A DNA stretch of 34,176 nucleotides from Candidatus Eiseniibacteriota bacterium (GCA_024276995.1 JAJRWB010000073.1:1-34176); one strand, 5' to 3'. Counted from the stretch's first letter, positions 23,442 to 32,921 are shown. Notes: generated by a model not told the origin, from the sequence alone. A program made the numbers and translations.

Positions 23442-24210
23442 CACCCGGCCTCCTCTGGAAAAAGAAGAAAAGCCCACCGGCGACGATCAGGAGGCTCACG
23501 ACCTGGGGCGCCGTGGCGGTGATTGGCCCGAGGCTTACCACCGCGCGGGGATCGTACGTGCGGATCATGTCCTGGAAATACCGGTTCACTCCGTAAAGGA
23601 CGAGGAAGAGAGGAAAGAGCCGCCCATCACCGCGCAGGCGCTTTTCGACGAGCAGAAGGATGCCGAAGACCGCGAAGCCGGCGGCCGAATCGTACAGCTG
23701 CGCCGGGTGGATCGGCGTGCCGGGGTAGGCGGCGCCCGCGGCGCAGCCGGGCGGGAAGACGATGCCGGGCGCGTCGCCCGAGGGAATGCCGTAACAGCAG
23801 CCGTTCAGAAAGCAGCCGATCCTCGTGATACCGATGCCGAGTGCCACGAGCGGGGCGCAGACGTCGCTCACCCGGGGGAAGGAGATCTTCTTGCGCCTCG
23901 CGAAGATGTACGAAGCCGCGATGGCCGCGAGAATACCGCCGTAAAGCGTGAGCCCCCCCTCCCACACCATGAAGATCTCGAGCGGACGGGCGGCGTACTC
24001 ATCGAGGAAGGGGAGGACGTAGGCGATCCGCGCACCGACCACCGACGCGATCAGTATGGTGACGCAAAGATCGGTGAACACCGTCGCATCGATCCCCTTC
24101 GCCGCCGCCCTGCGGATTCCGTAAAAGATCCCGAGGGTAAACGAAAGGGCGATCGTCACGCCGTAGGCGCGGATCGGCAGCGGACCGATATGGAAAATCG
24201 TCGGAAACAT
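23431..24210 (-). CDS. lgt: Prolipoprotein diacylglyceryl transferase
   Basis: A 259-aa polytopic inner-membrane enzyme that attaches diacylglycerol from phosphatidylglycerol to the lipobox Cys of prolipoproteins, the first step of lipoprotein maturation. Diagnostic segments are LPIRAYGVTIALSF, EGGLTLYGGILAA, the Lgt signature GITRIGCFLNGCCYG (with the essential Arg), PIHPAQLYDS, and LYGVNRYFQDMIR near the C-terminus. The His of E. coli GGMSFHGG is Tyr here, a substitution I believe occurs in other lineages. ATG 24210 has GGGAGGG 4-5 nt upstream and follows rodA by 27 nt. Its substrates would include the several lipoproteins in this window. Confidence 0.95.
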   Translation of the reverse strand: MFPTIFHIGPLPIRAYGVTIALSFTLGIFYGIRRAAAKGIDATVFTDLCVTILIASVVGARIAYVLPFLDEYAARPLEIFMVWEGGLTLYGGILAAIAASYIFARRKKISFPRVSDVCAPLVALGIGITRIGCFLNGCCYGIPSGDAPGIVFPPGCAAGAAYPGTPIHPAQLYDSAAGFAVFGILLLVEKRLRGDGRLFPLFLVLYGVNRYFQDMIRTYDPRAVVSLGPITATAPQVVSLLIVAGGLFFFFQRRPGGAK

Positions 24211-24237
24211 CGACCCTCCCGAGCGCGGAACATCCGG

Positions 24238-25458
24238 TCAGTACCGCGACCTCCGCAATCCTACACCAAGAACGGCACCGATGGCGAACAGTGACGTGGT
24301 AAGCGACGATCCGCCATAACTCAAGAGCGGGAGGGGAAGCCCGGTGACCGGCACGAGGCCGACGGTCATTCCGACGTTCACCATCACCTGAAACCCGAGG
24401 TAGGAGAAAAAGCCGATCGCCATGAGCGAGGCGAAGGCGTTTCTCGCGCGCATCGCGATGAGAAGCATTCGCAGCAGCATCACGGCGTAGAGGAAGAGAA
24501 GGGCGCCGCATCCGACGAAGCCGAACTCCTCGCCCACCACGGAGAAGATGAAATCGGTGTGCTGTTCCGGCAGAAACGACAGGCCCTTCTGTGTTCCCTG
24601 CAAGAACCCTTTCCCCCCGAAACCTCCCGAACCGACCGCCACCGCCGACTGGATGATCTGGTATCCCGCACCGAGGGGGTCGTGACCCGGGTCGAGAAAG
24701 GTGAGGATCCGCGCCTTCTGGTAGTCGTGCAGCCGGTTCCAGAGGATCGGCGAGGCGACGCCGACCGCCATGTTGATCCCCAGCGCGATGAAAAGGAAGA
24801 ACGCCGATGCCCTCGACACGACAAGGAGAACAAAAAGCACCACGAGAAAGGCGATCCACGCGAAGAGGCTGGCCGATGCCACCATGCCGACCACCGGGGA
24901 GACGGCGAGGAGGATCAGCCGCGCCGGGAGGCCCGCCCAGTAGAGCATCGGCAGGATGATCGCACCGAATACGAGCGACGTGCCGAGGTCGGGCTGTTTC
25001 AGCACGAGGAGAAAGGGGAGCGCCGCGATGATCCCCGGAAGGAAGAGCCACCGGATGCCGATACGGATCTTCCCCCTGTCCGAGAGCACCCGGGCGAGCA
25101 TGAGCACGAGCGCGATCTTCGATGCCTCCGACGGCTGGAGGCGCAGCGGTCCGAGGGCGATCCACCGCTCGGCACCGCCGCCGGGGCGGAACATCAGGTA
25201 GAGGAGGAGGAGAAGGGAGACGACATAGATCGGGATCGAAAGGCCGTCGAGATAACGCGCCGGGAGCGCCAGCGCGACGAGGAGCGCACCGAAGCCGATC
25301 GCGCACCAGGCGAGCTGCCTCATGTGATAGTTCGCCTCGCTCCCGGTGGTGTGACCCGCACTGTAGAGCACCACCAGGTCGAAGGCGAGGATCGCCACGA
25401 CGGTGACGAGAAGGACCCAGTCGAACTGCCGGATATCGGCGCGGCTCCTGTACGACAC
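24238..25458 (-). CDS. rodA: Rod-shape SEDS peptidoglycan polymerase RodA
   Basis: About 406 aa with ten hydrophobic segments; a SEDS-family glycosyltransferase that polymerises lipid II for lateral wall growth as partner of PBP2. Family motifs: RWIALGPLRLQPSEASKIAL, the catalytic-Asp loop KQPDLGTSLVFGAI, YQIIQSAVAVGSGGFGGKGF, QHTDFIFSVVGEEFGF, and PVTGLPLPLLSYGGSSL. GTG 25458 is the chosen start: it lies just past the mrdA stop codon and is followed by SYRSRADIRQFDW. The longer frame to 25566 lies inside mrdA. Adjacent to its cognate transpeptidase, as usual. Confidence 0.95.
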   Translation of the reverse strand: MSYRSRADIRQFDWVLLVTVVAILAFDLVVLYSAGHTTGSEANYHMRQLAWCAIGFGALLVALALPARYLDGLSIPIYVVSLLLLLYLMFRPGGGAERWIALGPLRLQPSEASKIALVLMLARVLSDRGKIRIGIRWLFLPGIIAALPFLLVLKQPDLGTSLVFGAIILPMLYWAGLPARLILLAVSPVVGMVASASLFAWIAFLVVLFVLLVVSRASAFFLFIALGINMAVGVASPILWNRLHDYQKARILTFLDPGHDPLGAGYQIIQSAVAVGSGGFGGKGFLQGTQKGLSFLPEQHTDFIFSVVGEEFGFVGCGALLFLYAVMLLRMLLIAMRARNAFASLMAIGFFSYLGFQVMVNVGMTVGLVPVTGLPLPLLSYGGSSLTTSLFAIGAVLGVGLRRSRY

Positions 25459-25462
25459 GACG

Positions 25463-27238
25463 CTAAACCCCCCCGCCCCGGAAGTAGCGTCGCAGCAGCT
25501 TTCCCGCCACCGGCGCCGCCTCTGCGCCGCCGTGCCCCGCCTGCTCGAGGAAGACCACCACCACAATCACCGGCGCCTCCACCGGGGCGTACGCCACGAA
25601 CCAGGCGTGCTCCGTGCCGTGGGGATTCTCGGCGGTGCCCGTCTTCCCCGCCGCGACGATCCCCGGTATGCGCGCCGCCGTCCCCGTTCCCCGGTCGTCC
25701 TCGATCACCGCCGTGATCCCCTCGCGCAGCTCATCGAGCACCTTCGCGGGGAGGTTCACCTTCTCGAGCGCCGGCGTCGGCCCCGCAACGATCGACCCGT
25801 CGGGGGCGACCGCCTCGCGCAGCAGGCGGGGGCGCACCCTCTCCCCCGTGCCGAGGGCGCCGTAGAAACAAGCGACCTGAAGCGGCGTGGTGAGAATCTC
25901 CCCCTGACCGATGGCGTGGTTGAGCTGGAACCCCGCCCCCCACCCCGACTTGCCATAACGGTTGTTCATGTATTTCTTCGACGGGACGAGGCCGCTTCGC
26001 TCGCCGGGCAGATCGATCCCCGTCTTCCGGCCGAGGCCGAAATCGCCCGCCACGCCGGCGAAATGATCGAGGTCCATCCCGGCGCCCACCTGGTAGAAAT
26101 AGACATCGCACGAGCGGGCGATCGCATCGGTCAGCCGGAGCGAGCCGTGCCCCGTTTCGAGCCAGCAGCGGTAGACCCTCCTGCCGAACTTGTACGAGCC
26201 GAGGCAGGGAAGGAGCCTCATGTCGGGCCGGATCAGCCCATCGATCAGCCCGACGGCGGCGGTGACCGGCTTGAACGTCGAGCCGGGGGGGAACGCCGAC
26301 TGGAGCGCCCTGTCGAGCATCGGGTGGGCCGGGTCGGTGGAAAGCGAGTCCCACACGACGCCCGACACGGCGACCGAAAAGAGGTTCGGATCGAACGTGG
26401 GGAAGGAGGCGAGGGCGAGCACGTCGCCGCCGACCGGATCGAGCGCCACCACGGCACCTCCCCTGTAATCGGCGAGGAGCGACTCGGCGAGCGCCTGGAG
26501 GGGCGCGTCGATCGTCAAGTAGAGGTCTTCCCCCGGGAGGGGGTCGGTTTCGCGAAGCGTGCCGAGGGGCCTCCCCCGGGCGTCTTCTTGGACATAGCGG
26601 ACGCCGTCCTTTCCCCGGAGGCGGCTGTCGTACTCCCGCTCGATACCCGCCCTCCCGACGCGCATCCCCACGGCAAGACCCGATCCCCCCACACGGGAGG
26701 CGGCGATCTCCTTTTCCGACACCTCGCCCATGTAGCCGATCACGTGCGCCGCGAGCGATCCTTCCGGGTAGCGCCGAACCGGCTCGCTCTCGATCAGCAC
26801 GCCGCTCAAGTCGTATCCCCTCTCCTCGATGATCGACACGGTACGCAGGTCGACGTCGCGCAGCACCGGGCGCGGTTCGTACGGCCTGGAGAATCCCTTG
26901 CGCACCCGTTCCCGTAGCCGATCGGGCTCGACGCCGATCAGATCGCCGAGACGATCGAGAACCTCCGGGTTCTTACGGACCTGGTACGGCACGATCGACA
27001 CGGAAAAGGACGGTCGGCTGTCGGCGAGCACCGCGCCGTTGCGATCGTAGATCTTCCCCCGGAGGGCGGCGAGTCGCTCCGGCCGGATCCGGTTCTCGTC
27101 CGCCCGTGCGAGGTATTCCTCCCACACGAGCACCTGCATCTGGAAGAGCCGCCCGGCGAGGATCAGGAACCCGACGAGGAGGATCGCCGCCAGAGTGATC
27201 GCCTTCTCCCGGCGTCCCCTTTCCAGCGTATCGATCAT
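25463..27238 (-). CDS. mrdA: Penicillin-binding protein 2 (class B transpeptidase)
   Basis: 591 aa; cross-links peptidoglycan during elongation. There is one N-terminal membrane helix (about residues 12-33), then a pedestal domain with RGKIYDRNGAVLADS and GYMGEV...GIEREYDSRLRG. The transpeptidase domain has active-site S320-T-F-K323, S376-C-D (the SxD form usual for PBP2), and K532-T-G-T. ATG 27238 overlaps the mreD stop as ATGA. It works with RodA (next gene) and the MreBCD scaffold encoded upstream. Confidence 0.95.
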   Translation of the reverse strand: MIDTLERGRREKAITLAAILLVGFLILAGRLFQMQVLVWEEYLARADENRIRPERLAALRGKIYDRNGAVLADSRPSFSVSIVPYQVRKNPEVLDRLGDLIGVEPDRLRERVRKGFSRPYEPRPVLRDVDLRTVSIIEERGYDLSGVLIESEPVRRYPEGSLAAHVIGYMGEVSEKEIAASRVGGSGLAVGMRVGRAGIEREYDSRLRGKDGVRYVQEDARGRPLGTLRETDPLPGEDLYLTIDAPLQALAESLLADYRGGAVVALDPVGGDVLALASFPTFDPNLFSVAVSGVVWDSLSTDPAHPMLDRALQSAFPPGSTFKPVTAAVGLIDGLIRPDMRLLPCLGSYKFGRRVYRCWLETGHGSLRLTDAIARSCDVYFYQVGAGMDLDHFAGVAGDFGLGRKTGIDLPGERSGLVPSKKYMNNRYGKSGWGAGFQLNHAIGQGEILTTPLQVACFYGALGTGERVRPRLLREAVAPDGSIVAGPTPALEKVNLPAKVLDELREGITAVIEDDRGTGTAARIPGIVAAGKTGTAENPHGTEHAWFVAYAPVEAPVIVVVVFLEQAGHGGAEAAPVAGKLLRRYFRGGGV

Positions 27239-27759
27239 CGCGTCCCTCCCGCACCGCCGGCGGCGGACGCCCGGCGCGTGCGGGCGCGCCGCCGGATGAA
27301 ACGCTCCCCTTCATGGAGCGCCGCCCCCACCGCCGCCGTGATGATCCCGGCGGGAACACTGAGCAGCAGAAACCGCGCGGCGAAGGGAAAGAGTCCACCC
27401 GATAGACCGGCGGCGAGGACGACCGTGTCGTGAACGAGCACCATGCCGGCGACGATCAAGAAGAGACCGAGAGAACTTTCCCCCACGAGACGGCGGTGCG
27501 CCTCGCCTGCGAACCAGCCGGCCGCGCCCGAAGCGACGACGCCGATGGCGATGTCCCCCGCGCCGAGAAGGTGCTGAAAGAAACCGACGATCATCCCGGC
27601 CGCGGCGGCACGAAGCGGACTTCGCCGCAGGGCGAGCCAAGCGACGAACAGGAGCGTCACGTCGATCGAACGGAAGAAGAAGCTCGCGCGGCTGAGAATC
27701 GTCGTTTCGAGAAGCTCGAGGGCGATGAAGACGAGGGTGAGCTTCGCGAAGGGGATCAT
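27235..27759 (-). CDS. mreD: Rod shape-determining protein MreD
   Basis: A 174-aa small polytopic membrane protein with about five hydrophobic helices, of normal MreD length. Family-like features are the polar residues in the first helices (VFIALELLETTIL), then SIDVTLLFVAWLALRRSP and AAAAGMIVGFFQHLLG. It joins the elongasome in the inner membrane. Its start overlaps the mreC stop and its stop overlaps the mrdA start, both as ATGA, so production of the three proteins is coupled. The identification rests as much on position as on sequence, since MreD is poorly conserved. Confidence 0.88.
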   Translation of the reverse strand: MIPFAKLTLVFIALELLETTILSRASFFFRSIDVTLLFVAWLALRRSPLRAAAAGMIVGFFQHLLGAGDIAIGVVASGAAGWFAGEAHRRLVGESSLGLFLIVAGMVLVHDTVVLAAGLSGGLFPFAARFLLLSVPAGIITAAVGAALHEGERFIRRRARTRRASAAGGAGGTR

Positions 27760-28652
27760 CGGCGCGCCTCTTCGCCGGTGGCCGGACCGGCGGCGGCGGA
27801 CTTCCCCGCCGTGGTGTCACCGCCGGCGGTGACCGGCGCAACCTGTTCGGCGCCCGCGCCCGGAGCGCCGTTCTCCATGCCGGGGGCGGCACGCACGACG
27901 TAGACCTCCTCGAGAAGAGAGAAGTCGACCGCCGGTTCGACCTCGACCTCCCGGAAGATCCTTCCCCTCTTTTCACGGGCCGCCTTCACCCTCCCCAGGG
28001 GGATTCCCGGCGGGAAGACCCCGCCGAGGCCGGACGAGACGATCTGGTCGCCCGTTTGCATGTCGCCGTTCGACGGCACGTCGAGAAGACGGAAACCGCG
28101 GGGAAACCGCCACGAGAGGATCCCGACGACGCGGCTCCTCTGCGATACGGCGCTCACCCGGACGTCCTGGTTTCTCAGCGTGCGGATCGACGCCGAAGAG
28201 CCGAGCACGTCGACGATCCTCCCGACGAGCCCCCTGTGGGAGACGATCGCCATACCCGAAACGATGCCGTCCTTCGACCCCTTGTCGATCTTCCACGTCT
28301 CCGCCCCCCGGCCGCTTGTGCGCGCCACCACCCGCACGGGCAGAAGCTCGAAACGGTTCTCCTCCCTAAAGGAGAGGAGCTTTCGAAGCCGCCGGTTCTC
28401 GAAGCGGTATTCCTTCAGGTAGAAATTTTCGATCGCCAAATGGGTGGCGAGAAGGCGGAGTTCCTCGTTGTCCCGTTTCACCTCGGTAAAGGCACGGACA
28501 TAGTCGACACCTTTTTCGATCGGCGTGAGGGCGCTGTCGGCGAACGAGCGGAGCGGCTTGAGCCTCGATCGCTGGCCGAGCACGAGCAGGCCGAGGCCGC
28601 CCAGCACGAGGAGCACGAGGATCACGGGATGATAGGGAGGTCGAAGGCGCAT
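27756..28652 (-). CDS. mreC: Rod shape-determining protein MreC
   Basis: 298 aa. One N-terminal membrane helix (about residues 10-27) is followed by a coiled-coil (about 58-95, VKRDNEELRLLATHLAIENF and following) and the paired beta-domains of MreC. These include TWKIDKGSKDGIVSGMAIVS, GLVGRIVDVLG, GDQIVSSGLGGVFPPGIPLG and the closing VDFSLLEEVYVV. It links MreB to PBP2/RodA from the periplasmic side. The last ~40 residues are a low-complexity Ala/Gly/Pro tail without a recognisable role. It begins six nt after the mreB stop, with no strong Shine-Dalgarno. Confidence 0.94.
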   Translation of the reverse strand: MRLRPPYHPVILVLLVLGGLGLLVLGQRSRLKPLRSFADSALTPIEKGVDYVRAFTEVKRDNEELRLLATHLAIENFYLKEYRFENRRLRKLLSFREENRFELLPVRVVARTSGRGAETWKIDKGSKDGIVSGMAIVSHRGLVGRIVDVLGSSASIRTLRNQDVRVSAVSQRSRVVGILSWRFPRGFRLLDVPSNGDMQTGDQIVSSGLGGVFPPGIPLGRVKAAREKRGRIFREVEVEPAVDFSLLEEVYVVRAAPGMENGAPGAGAEQVAPVTAGGDTTAGKSAAAGPATGEEARR

Positions 28653-28658
28653 CCCGGG

Positions 28659-29681
28659 CTACTTCATGAGGACTTTTTCGTAGTCCTCGGGGTTGTCGAG
28701 TATCTTCCCGGTGCCGAGCACCACGGCGGTGAGGGGATCCTCCACCATGTTGATCGGAAGGTTCGTTTCTTCACGAAGAAGGGCATCGAGTCCCCGCAGA
28801 AGGGCGCCGCCGCCGGTGAGGACGATCCCCCGGTCGACGATGTCCGCCGCCAGTTCGGGGGGGGTCGTCTCGAGGGAGCGCTTCAGCGCGTCGACAATGG
28901 CGACGATCGGCTCCTGCATCGCCTCGCGCACTTCCTCCGCCTTGATGACGATCGTCTTCGGCACCCCCGCCACCAGGTCGCGCCCCTTGATCTCCATCGT
29001 CTTGTTGTCGCCCATTTCGAAGGCGGAGCCGATGCGGATCTTGATCTGCTCGGAGGTCTGCTCGCCGATGAGGAGGTTGTACGTCCGCTTGACGTATTGG
29101 ATCACCGACTCATCGAGCTTGTCGCCCCCCACGCGCACTGACGTGGCGTTCACGATCCCCGACAACGCGATCACGGCGATCTCGGTGGTGCCGCCGCCGA
29201 TGTCGATCACCATGTTCCCGGCGGGCTTGGCGATCGGAAGCCCCACGCCGATGGCCGCGGCGATCGGCTCGGCGACGAGATAGACCTCCCGCCCGCCGGC
29301 GGCCGCCGCGCTGTCACGCACGGCGCGCTTCTCCACTTCGGTGATCCCCGAGGGGACACAGACCATGATCCGCGGGCGCACGAGGAAGCGCCGGCGCATC
29401 ACCTTGCCGATCAGCTCGCGCAACAAAGCCTCGGTCGTTTCGAAATCGGCGATTACGCCGTCTTTCAGCGGGCGGATCGCCTCGATCTCGCCGGGCGTGC
29501 GGCCGAGCATGCTCTTCGCCTCGGTGCCGACGGCGAAGATCTTGCCGGTCGCCTTGTCGACGGCGGCGACCGACGGCTCGTTCAGCACGATCCCCCGTCC
29601 CTTGACGTAGATCAGCGTGTTCGCCGTGCCGAGATCGATCGAAATATCGTTCGTGAAATAGCTGAGCAGCGATTCGATCAA
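28659..29681 (-). CDS. mreB: Rod shape-determining protein MreB (actin-like)
   Basis: A 340-aa cytoplasmic actin homologue that forms membrane-associated filaments orienting lateral wall synthesis. ATP-site motifs are intact: [17 protein letters not shown] (phosphate 1), [16 protein letters not shown] (phosphate 2) and [15 protein letters not shown] (adenosine), plus [16 protein letters not shown] short amphipathic N-terminus (IESLLSYF) suits membrane binding. The start is TTG 29681 with GGAGA seven nt upstream; the codon is unusual for such an abundant protein. Second gene of the operon, 51 nt after radC. Confidence 0.97.
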   Translation of the reverse strand: MIESLLSYFTNDISIDLGTANTLIYVKGRGIVLNEPSVAAVDKATGKIFAVGTEAKSMLGRTPGEIEAIRPLKDGVIADFETTEALLRELIGKVMRRRFLVRPRIMVCVPSGITEVEKRAVRDSAAAAGGREVYLVAEPIAAAIGVGLPIAKPAGNMVIDIGGGTTEIAVIALSGIVNATSVRVGGDKLDESVIQYVKRTYNLLIGEQTSEQIKIRIGSAFEMGDNKTMEIKGRDLVAGVPKTIVIKAEEVREAMQEPIVAIVDALKRSLETTPPELAADIVDRGIVLTGGGALLRGLDALLREETNLPINMVEDPLTAVVLGTGKILDNPEDYEKVLMK

Positions 29682-29732
29682 CTTGGTTCTCCAAGGCGGC
29701 GCCGCCCGGGGGACGCCCCCGCGACGAAAGTC

Positions 29733-30422
29733 CTACAGGTAGCCCGATTCCCTCAGGCTCTCGAAACGCCCGTCGCCGATGATCACGTGGTCGAGCACGT
29801 CGATGCCGATGATCCGCCCGGCGTCGACGAACCTTCCCGTCACGTCGATATCCTCCCGGCTCGGCGACGGCACTCCGGTCGGATGATTGTGCACCAGCAC
29901 GACCGATGCCGCGCTCTTCACGATCGCCGCCTTGAGCCCCTCGCGCGGGTGGATCAAGGAAGCGGTGAGCGTTCCGACCGATACCGTCTCGATGTCGATC
30001 ACCCGGTTCTTCGCGTCGAGCAGAACGACGCGGAACTCCTCCCGGTCGAGACTCCGCATCTCGTCCATGACGAGACGGGCGACATCGTCGGGCGAGTGGA
30101 TCTGCGGCGGGTCGGCCCGGCGGTAGCGAACGACCCTCCGCCCGAGTTCCACCGCGGCGAGCACCCGCGCCGCCTTCCCCGTTCCCACGCCGTCGACGCA
30201 CAGGAGGTGCGCCGCGTCGCGCGCCGCCAGGGCGCGCAGATCCCGAATCGAGTGGAGCACATCGGTCGCCACGGAAAGAGCGCTCCTGCCCCGGCTCCCC
30301 GACCCGAGAAGAATGGCGATCAGCTCGCGATCGGCGAGCGCCGCCGGCCCTTTTTCCATCAACCTTTCCCGCGGCCTCTCCGACCGGGGGAGCTGAAAGA
30401 TCGTTCCCGTCTCTTCCACCAC
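29733..30422 (-). CDS. radC: RadC family JAB-domain protein
   Basis: 229 aa. An N-terminal helix-hairpin-helix-like part (AHLLCVDGVGTGKAARVLAAVELGRR) precedes the JAB/MPN domain. The metal motif is intact: VHNHPTGVPSPSREDIDVT gives HxHx7SxxD. Despite the name, a DNA-repair role is not established for the family. GTG 30422 (or the next GTG, 30419) follows GGGGAGGTGAGG. It heads the long minus-strand operon and is directly upstream of mreB, an arrangement seen in many bacteria. Confidence 0.94.
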   Translation of the reverse strand: MVEETGTIFQLPRSERPRERLMEKGPAALADRELIAILLGSGSRGRSALSVATDVLHSIRDLRALAARDAAHLLCVDGVGTGKAARVLAAVELGRRVVRYRRADPPQIHSPDDVARLVMDEMRSLDREEFRVVLLDAKNRVIDIETVSVGTLTASLIHPREGLKAAIVKSAASVVLVHNHPTGVPSPSREDIDVTGRFVDAGRIIGIDVLDHVIIGDGRFESLRESGYL

Positions 30423-30481
30423 ACCTCACCTCCCCTAACCTGAGCACGAAGAACGGGCGGAGCCGACCACCGCCCGGGCGG

Positions 30482-30510
30482 AACGTATCAGAACACTTCA
30501 GACCGATCAA
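30482..30510 (-). promoter_or_regulatory. Candidate promoter of the radC-mreBCD-mrdA-rodA operon
   Basis: On the minus strand TTGATC (30510-30505), a 17-nt spacer ending in TGA, and TACGTT (30487-30482). It lies about 60 nt before GTG 30422 in the 133-nt gap after the STT3-like gene. The -10 is weak, but the TG extension and spacing are right. No other promoter is obvious before the ten-gene run. Confidence 0.45.
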
Positions 30511-30555
30511 GATTTTTCCCGCCGATCGACGCCCCGCCGCTCGGAGCCGGACGGA

Positions 30556-32907
30556 TCAGCGCGCCGCCGGGCCGAACGATTTCATCCGGGCGCGGGCGAG
30601 CGGATGGCCGGGATAACGGGCGAGCGCGGCGGAATAGGCGGACAGCGCCTCGTACGGCCGGTTCGCCAGGCGGAGGACCTCCCCCTTCCGGTAGTAAAGC
30701 TCCGCCGAAGAGGGCCGGACGGCAAGGCCGTGGTCGAGCGCGGCGAGGGCGCCGTCGAAGTCGCCCCGCTCCGCGAGAAGCGTGCCGAGAGCGGCCGCAC
30801 CCTCCTCGGAGTCGGGCGCGTACGCCACGAGCCGCCGGCAAATCTCGAGCGCCCCGTCCCGATCGCCCCGGCCGGCGGCACTGTTCATCTCCCGGATCAG
30901 CGCGTAGCGCTCTTCGAGGGCGTCGATCGCCCGCCGTCGGTCGGCGTCGGCGAGATACTCCCCCCGCCGCGATGGATGCACCGTCTCCCAGACCTCTTCA
31001 TGCGCCGGCGGATGATCGAGCGCCGGCGGCTTACGCTCGGGGTGAAAAGCGAACACCCTGTAATACGAATCCTGGTAGACGACCGTGAACCGCTTGAGAT
31101 CGTCGGGAAAGAAGTGCATCGCGAAAGCGACCGAGCGCACCGGGATCCCGGGCAGCCCCGCCTCGTACCGCTCCGAGTCGATCGAGTCGTCGAGAGTGAA
31201 GTTGATCTGGTCGACGAAGTACGTCGCGCCGAGCGAATCGCACAACGCCGCCAGGTCGCCCTCGCTCCCGTAGAGCGCCTCGAGAAACTCGCGGTAGCGC
31301 TCTCTGATCGTCGACGACTCGAATTTCGAGTGGAGAATGATCGCTCGCTCGCCGTCGACGAGCACCATCGCGCCGGTCGAATACGCCGTCAGGAAGACGG
31401 CGCTCTTTGGCGTCTCGCGGCGGATCCATTCAATCAGCCGGCGGTTGTTCCCGTGGTTCGCGGGGGGCGATTGTCGATCGGCGGCCGACAGGGCCGCGGC
31501 AAGCCGGTTCATCGGAGAGGCCGCTCCCATTTGGTTGTTCAATAGCTGCCACCCGAGTGACACGATAAACAGGGCGACGAGGAGCTTTTTCTTTTTCGAT
31601 CGAACGATCACAAACGGCAGAAACACCGCCAGAAAAAAAACGTAGAACGACGAAACGCGCTGCACGAACAAAAAGAGCACCGCGAACACGGCGAACAGGT
31701 AGAAAATCACCAGCGGCGATCGTTGCAGTCTTCCGCGGAAGATCGCCGCGACGCCGGCGATCAGCGCCACGCACCCCCATGCGAGAAAAACGCCCCCGCG
31801 CGCCACGAGATACGATATCGACGGCGTGTTGAACGGCGGCACCCAAAGCGATCTCGCCTGGAACGGCAACAGCGTCGGGTCTTCCGGCTTTTGTCCCAAG
31901 AATCGCAACTTGCAGGCGATCAGCTCATAAACATGCGAGTACTCCGGGTAGCCGCCGGTGAGCTTGATAATTAGAATAAGCCCGGCCGAGCCGGCGACGA
32001 TCCACCCGGCGGTTTTTTTCCCCGACCAGCCTGATCGATTCGAAAGAACGAGTACGATCGTCGATATATAAATCACCAGCATCGGGGCGGCGGTAAGAAA
32101 CTCTTTTTCTCGAAGCACGGGAACGATCAGCGATGCCGCCGCGCACCAGAGCGTGAGCGCGATAACAGCGTTCCGGAGACGCGCCCGACCAGAAAGCGTG
32201 AGCGTCAGGATCGGGATGGCCGGCACGAAGATCAATAAGAAAAACCGGCTCAGGTGCCATGAGGCGAGAGCGATCGCCAGGAAGAGCCCGGCGAGCATCG
32301 CATCGATCAGGTCGCGACGACCTGGCCATTCACGATCTGTCGCATCGCGATCGACCGCCCTTAAGAAAAATCCAACAAACATAAATAATAATACAAGCGC
32401 GAAATCTTCCCGGCCGTAGTTGCCGATCGTGCGATCCCAGCTCATCGGGATCAGCGCGTAGGCCGTCGCCGCCCCAAGCGCCGCCCACCGGCTTTTCCAG
32501 AGAACCAGCGCCGCCATACAGACCGCCACGATCGAAAGGCTCGAAAACCAGCAAACGAAATGAACCAGGTAGACATGAAACGGTGCGCGAACGATTCCGA
32601 TCCCGTGGAGTGCCCGGTACGAGTACCCCGCGGCGTACTCCATGGCCACCGTGAACTGCCGGCGTACATCGAGCCCCTCCGGCGCCTGGGCCATGAGATC
32701 GATTCCGGGCACCCCCTCGCCGAGCGCGATCCTTTTCGCGTACCGATAGTGAAGCGCCGACTCGGTCCAGAACAAGAGCCGGTCGCTGTTCGGGTCGTAG
32801 CGAGGAGACTCGGTGAAGGCGATTATCTTCGCGAGCGAAGCGACGGCGAACAACACCAGCACAGCCGCCGGGAAGACGAGACGCCGCAGATCCCACACGC
32901 GTTTCAT
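30556..32907 (-). CDS. STT3-like GT-C membrane protein with TPR tail
   Basis: 783 aa. About a dozen membrane helices (1-480) and a soluble domain, with three TPR units at the end (about 675-783). The first loop has E49-SALHYRYA, aligning in spacing with the D...YR motif of oligosaccharyltransferase STT3/AglB, and then APEGLDVRRQF. A second loop has SWDRTIGNYGREDFALVL, resembling the STT3 GSYDNE segment. In the soluble domain the position of the WWDYG sequon-binding motif reads FLTAYSTGAM, so canonical N-x-S/T recognition is unlikely. I call it STT3/GT66-like, donor and acceptor unknown. ATG 32907 lies eight nt after a perfect TATAAT and lacks a Shine-Dalgarno, so its mRNA is probably leaderless. 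The part encoding the membrane region is slightly AT-richer than the neighbours. Confidence 0.75.
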   Translation of the reverse strand: MKRVWDLRRLVFPAAVLVLFAVASLAKIIAFTESPRYDPNSDRLLFWTESALHYRYAKRIALGEGVPGIDLMAQAPEGLDVRRQFTVAMEYAAGYSYRALHGIGIVRAPFHVYLVHFVCWFSSLSIVAVCMAALVLWKSRWAALGAATAYALIPMSWDRTIGNYGREDFALVLLFMFVGFFLRAVDRDATDREWPGRRDLIDAMLAGLFLAIALASWHLSRFFLLIFVPAIPILTLTLSGRARLRNAVIALTLWCAAASLIVPVLREKEFLTAAPMLVIYISTIVLVLSNRSGWSGKKTAGWIVAGSAGLILIIKLTGGYPEYSHVYELIACKLRFLGQKPEDPTLLPFQARSLWVPPFNTPSISYLVARGGVFLAWGCVALIAGVAAIFRGRLQRSPLVIFYLFAVFAVLFLFVQRVSSFYVFFLAVFLPFVIVRSKKKKLLVALFIVSLGWQLLNNQMGAASPMNRLAAALSAADRQSPPANHGNNRRLIEWIRRETPKSAVFLTAYSTGAMVLVDGERAIILHSKFESSTIRERYREFLEALYGSEGDLAALCDSLGATYFVDQINFTLDDSIDSERYEAGLPGIPVRSVAFAMHFFPDDLKRFTVVYQDSYYRVFAFHPERKPPALDHPPAHEEVWETVHPSRRGEYLADADRRRAIDALEERYALIREMNSAAGRGDRDGALEICRRLVAYAPDSEEGAAALGTLLAERGDFDGALAALDHGLAVRPSSAELYYRKGEVLRLANRPYEALSAYSAALARYPGHPLARARMKSFGPAAR

Positions 32908-32915
32908 GGGATCCC

Positions 32916-32921
32916 ATTATA
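32916..32921 (-). promoter_or_regulatory. Consensus -10 of the STT3-like gene
   Basis: TATAAT on the minus strand, ending eight nt (GGGATCCC) before ATG 32907. No good -35 stands at 16-18 nt; TTGCTG occurs only at a 21-nt distance. The position predicts a leaderless or nearly leaderless transcript. Confidence 0.5.
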
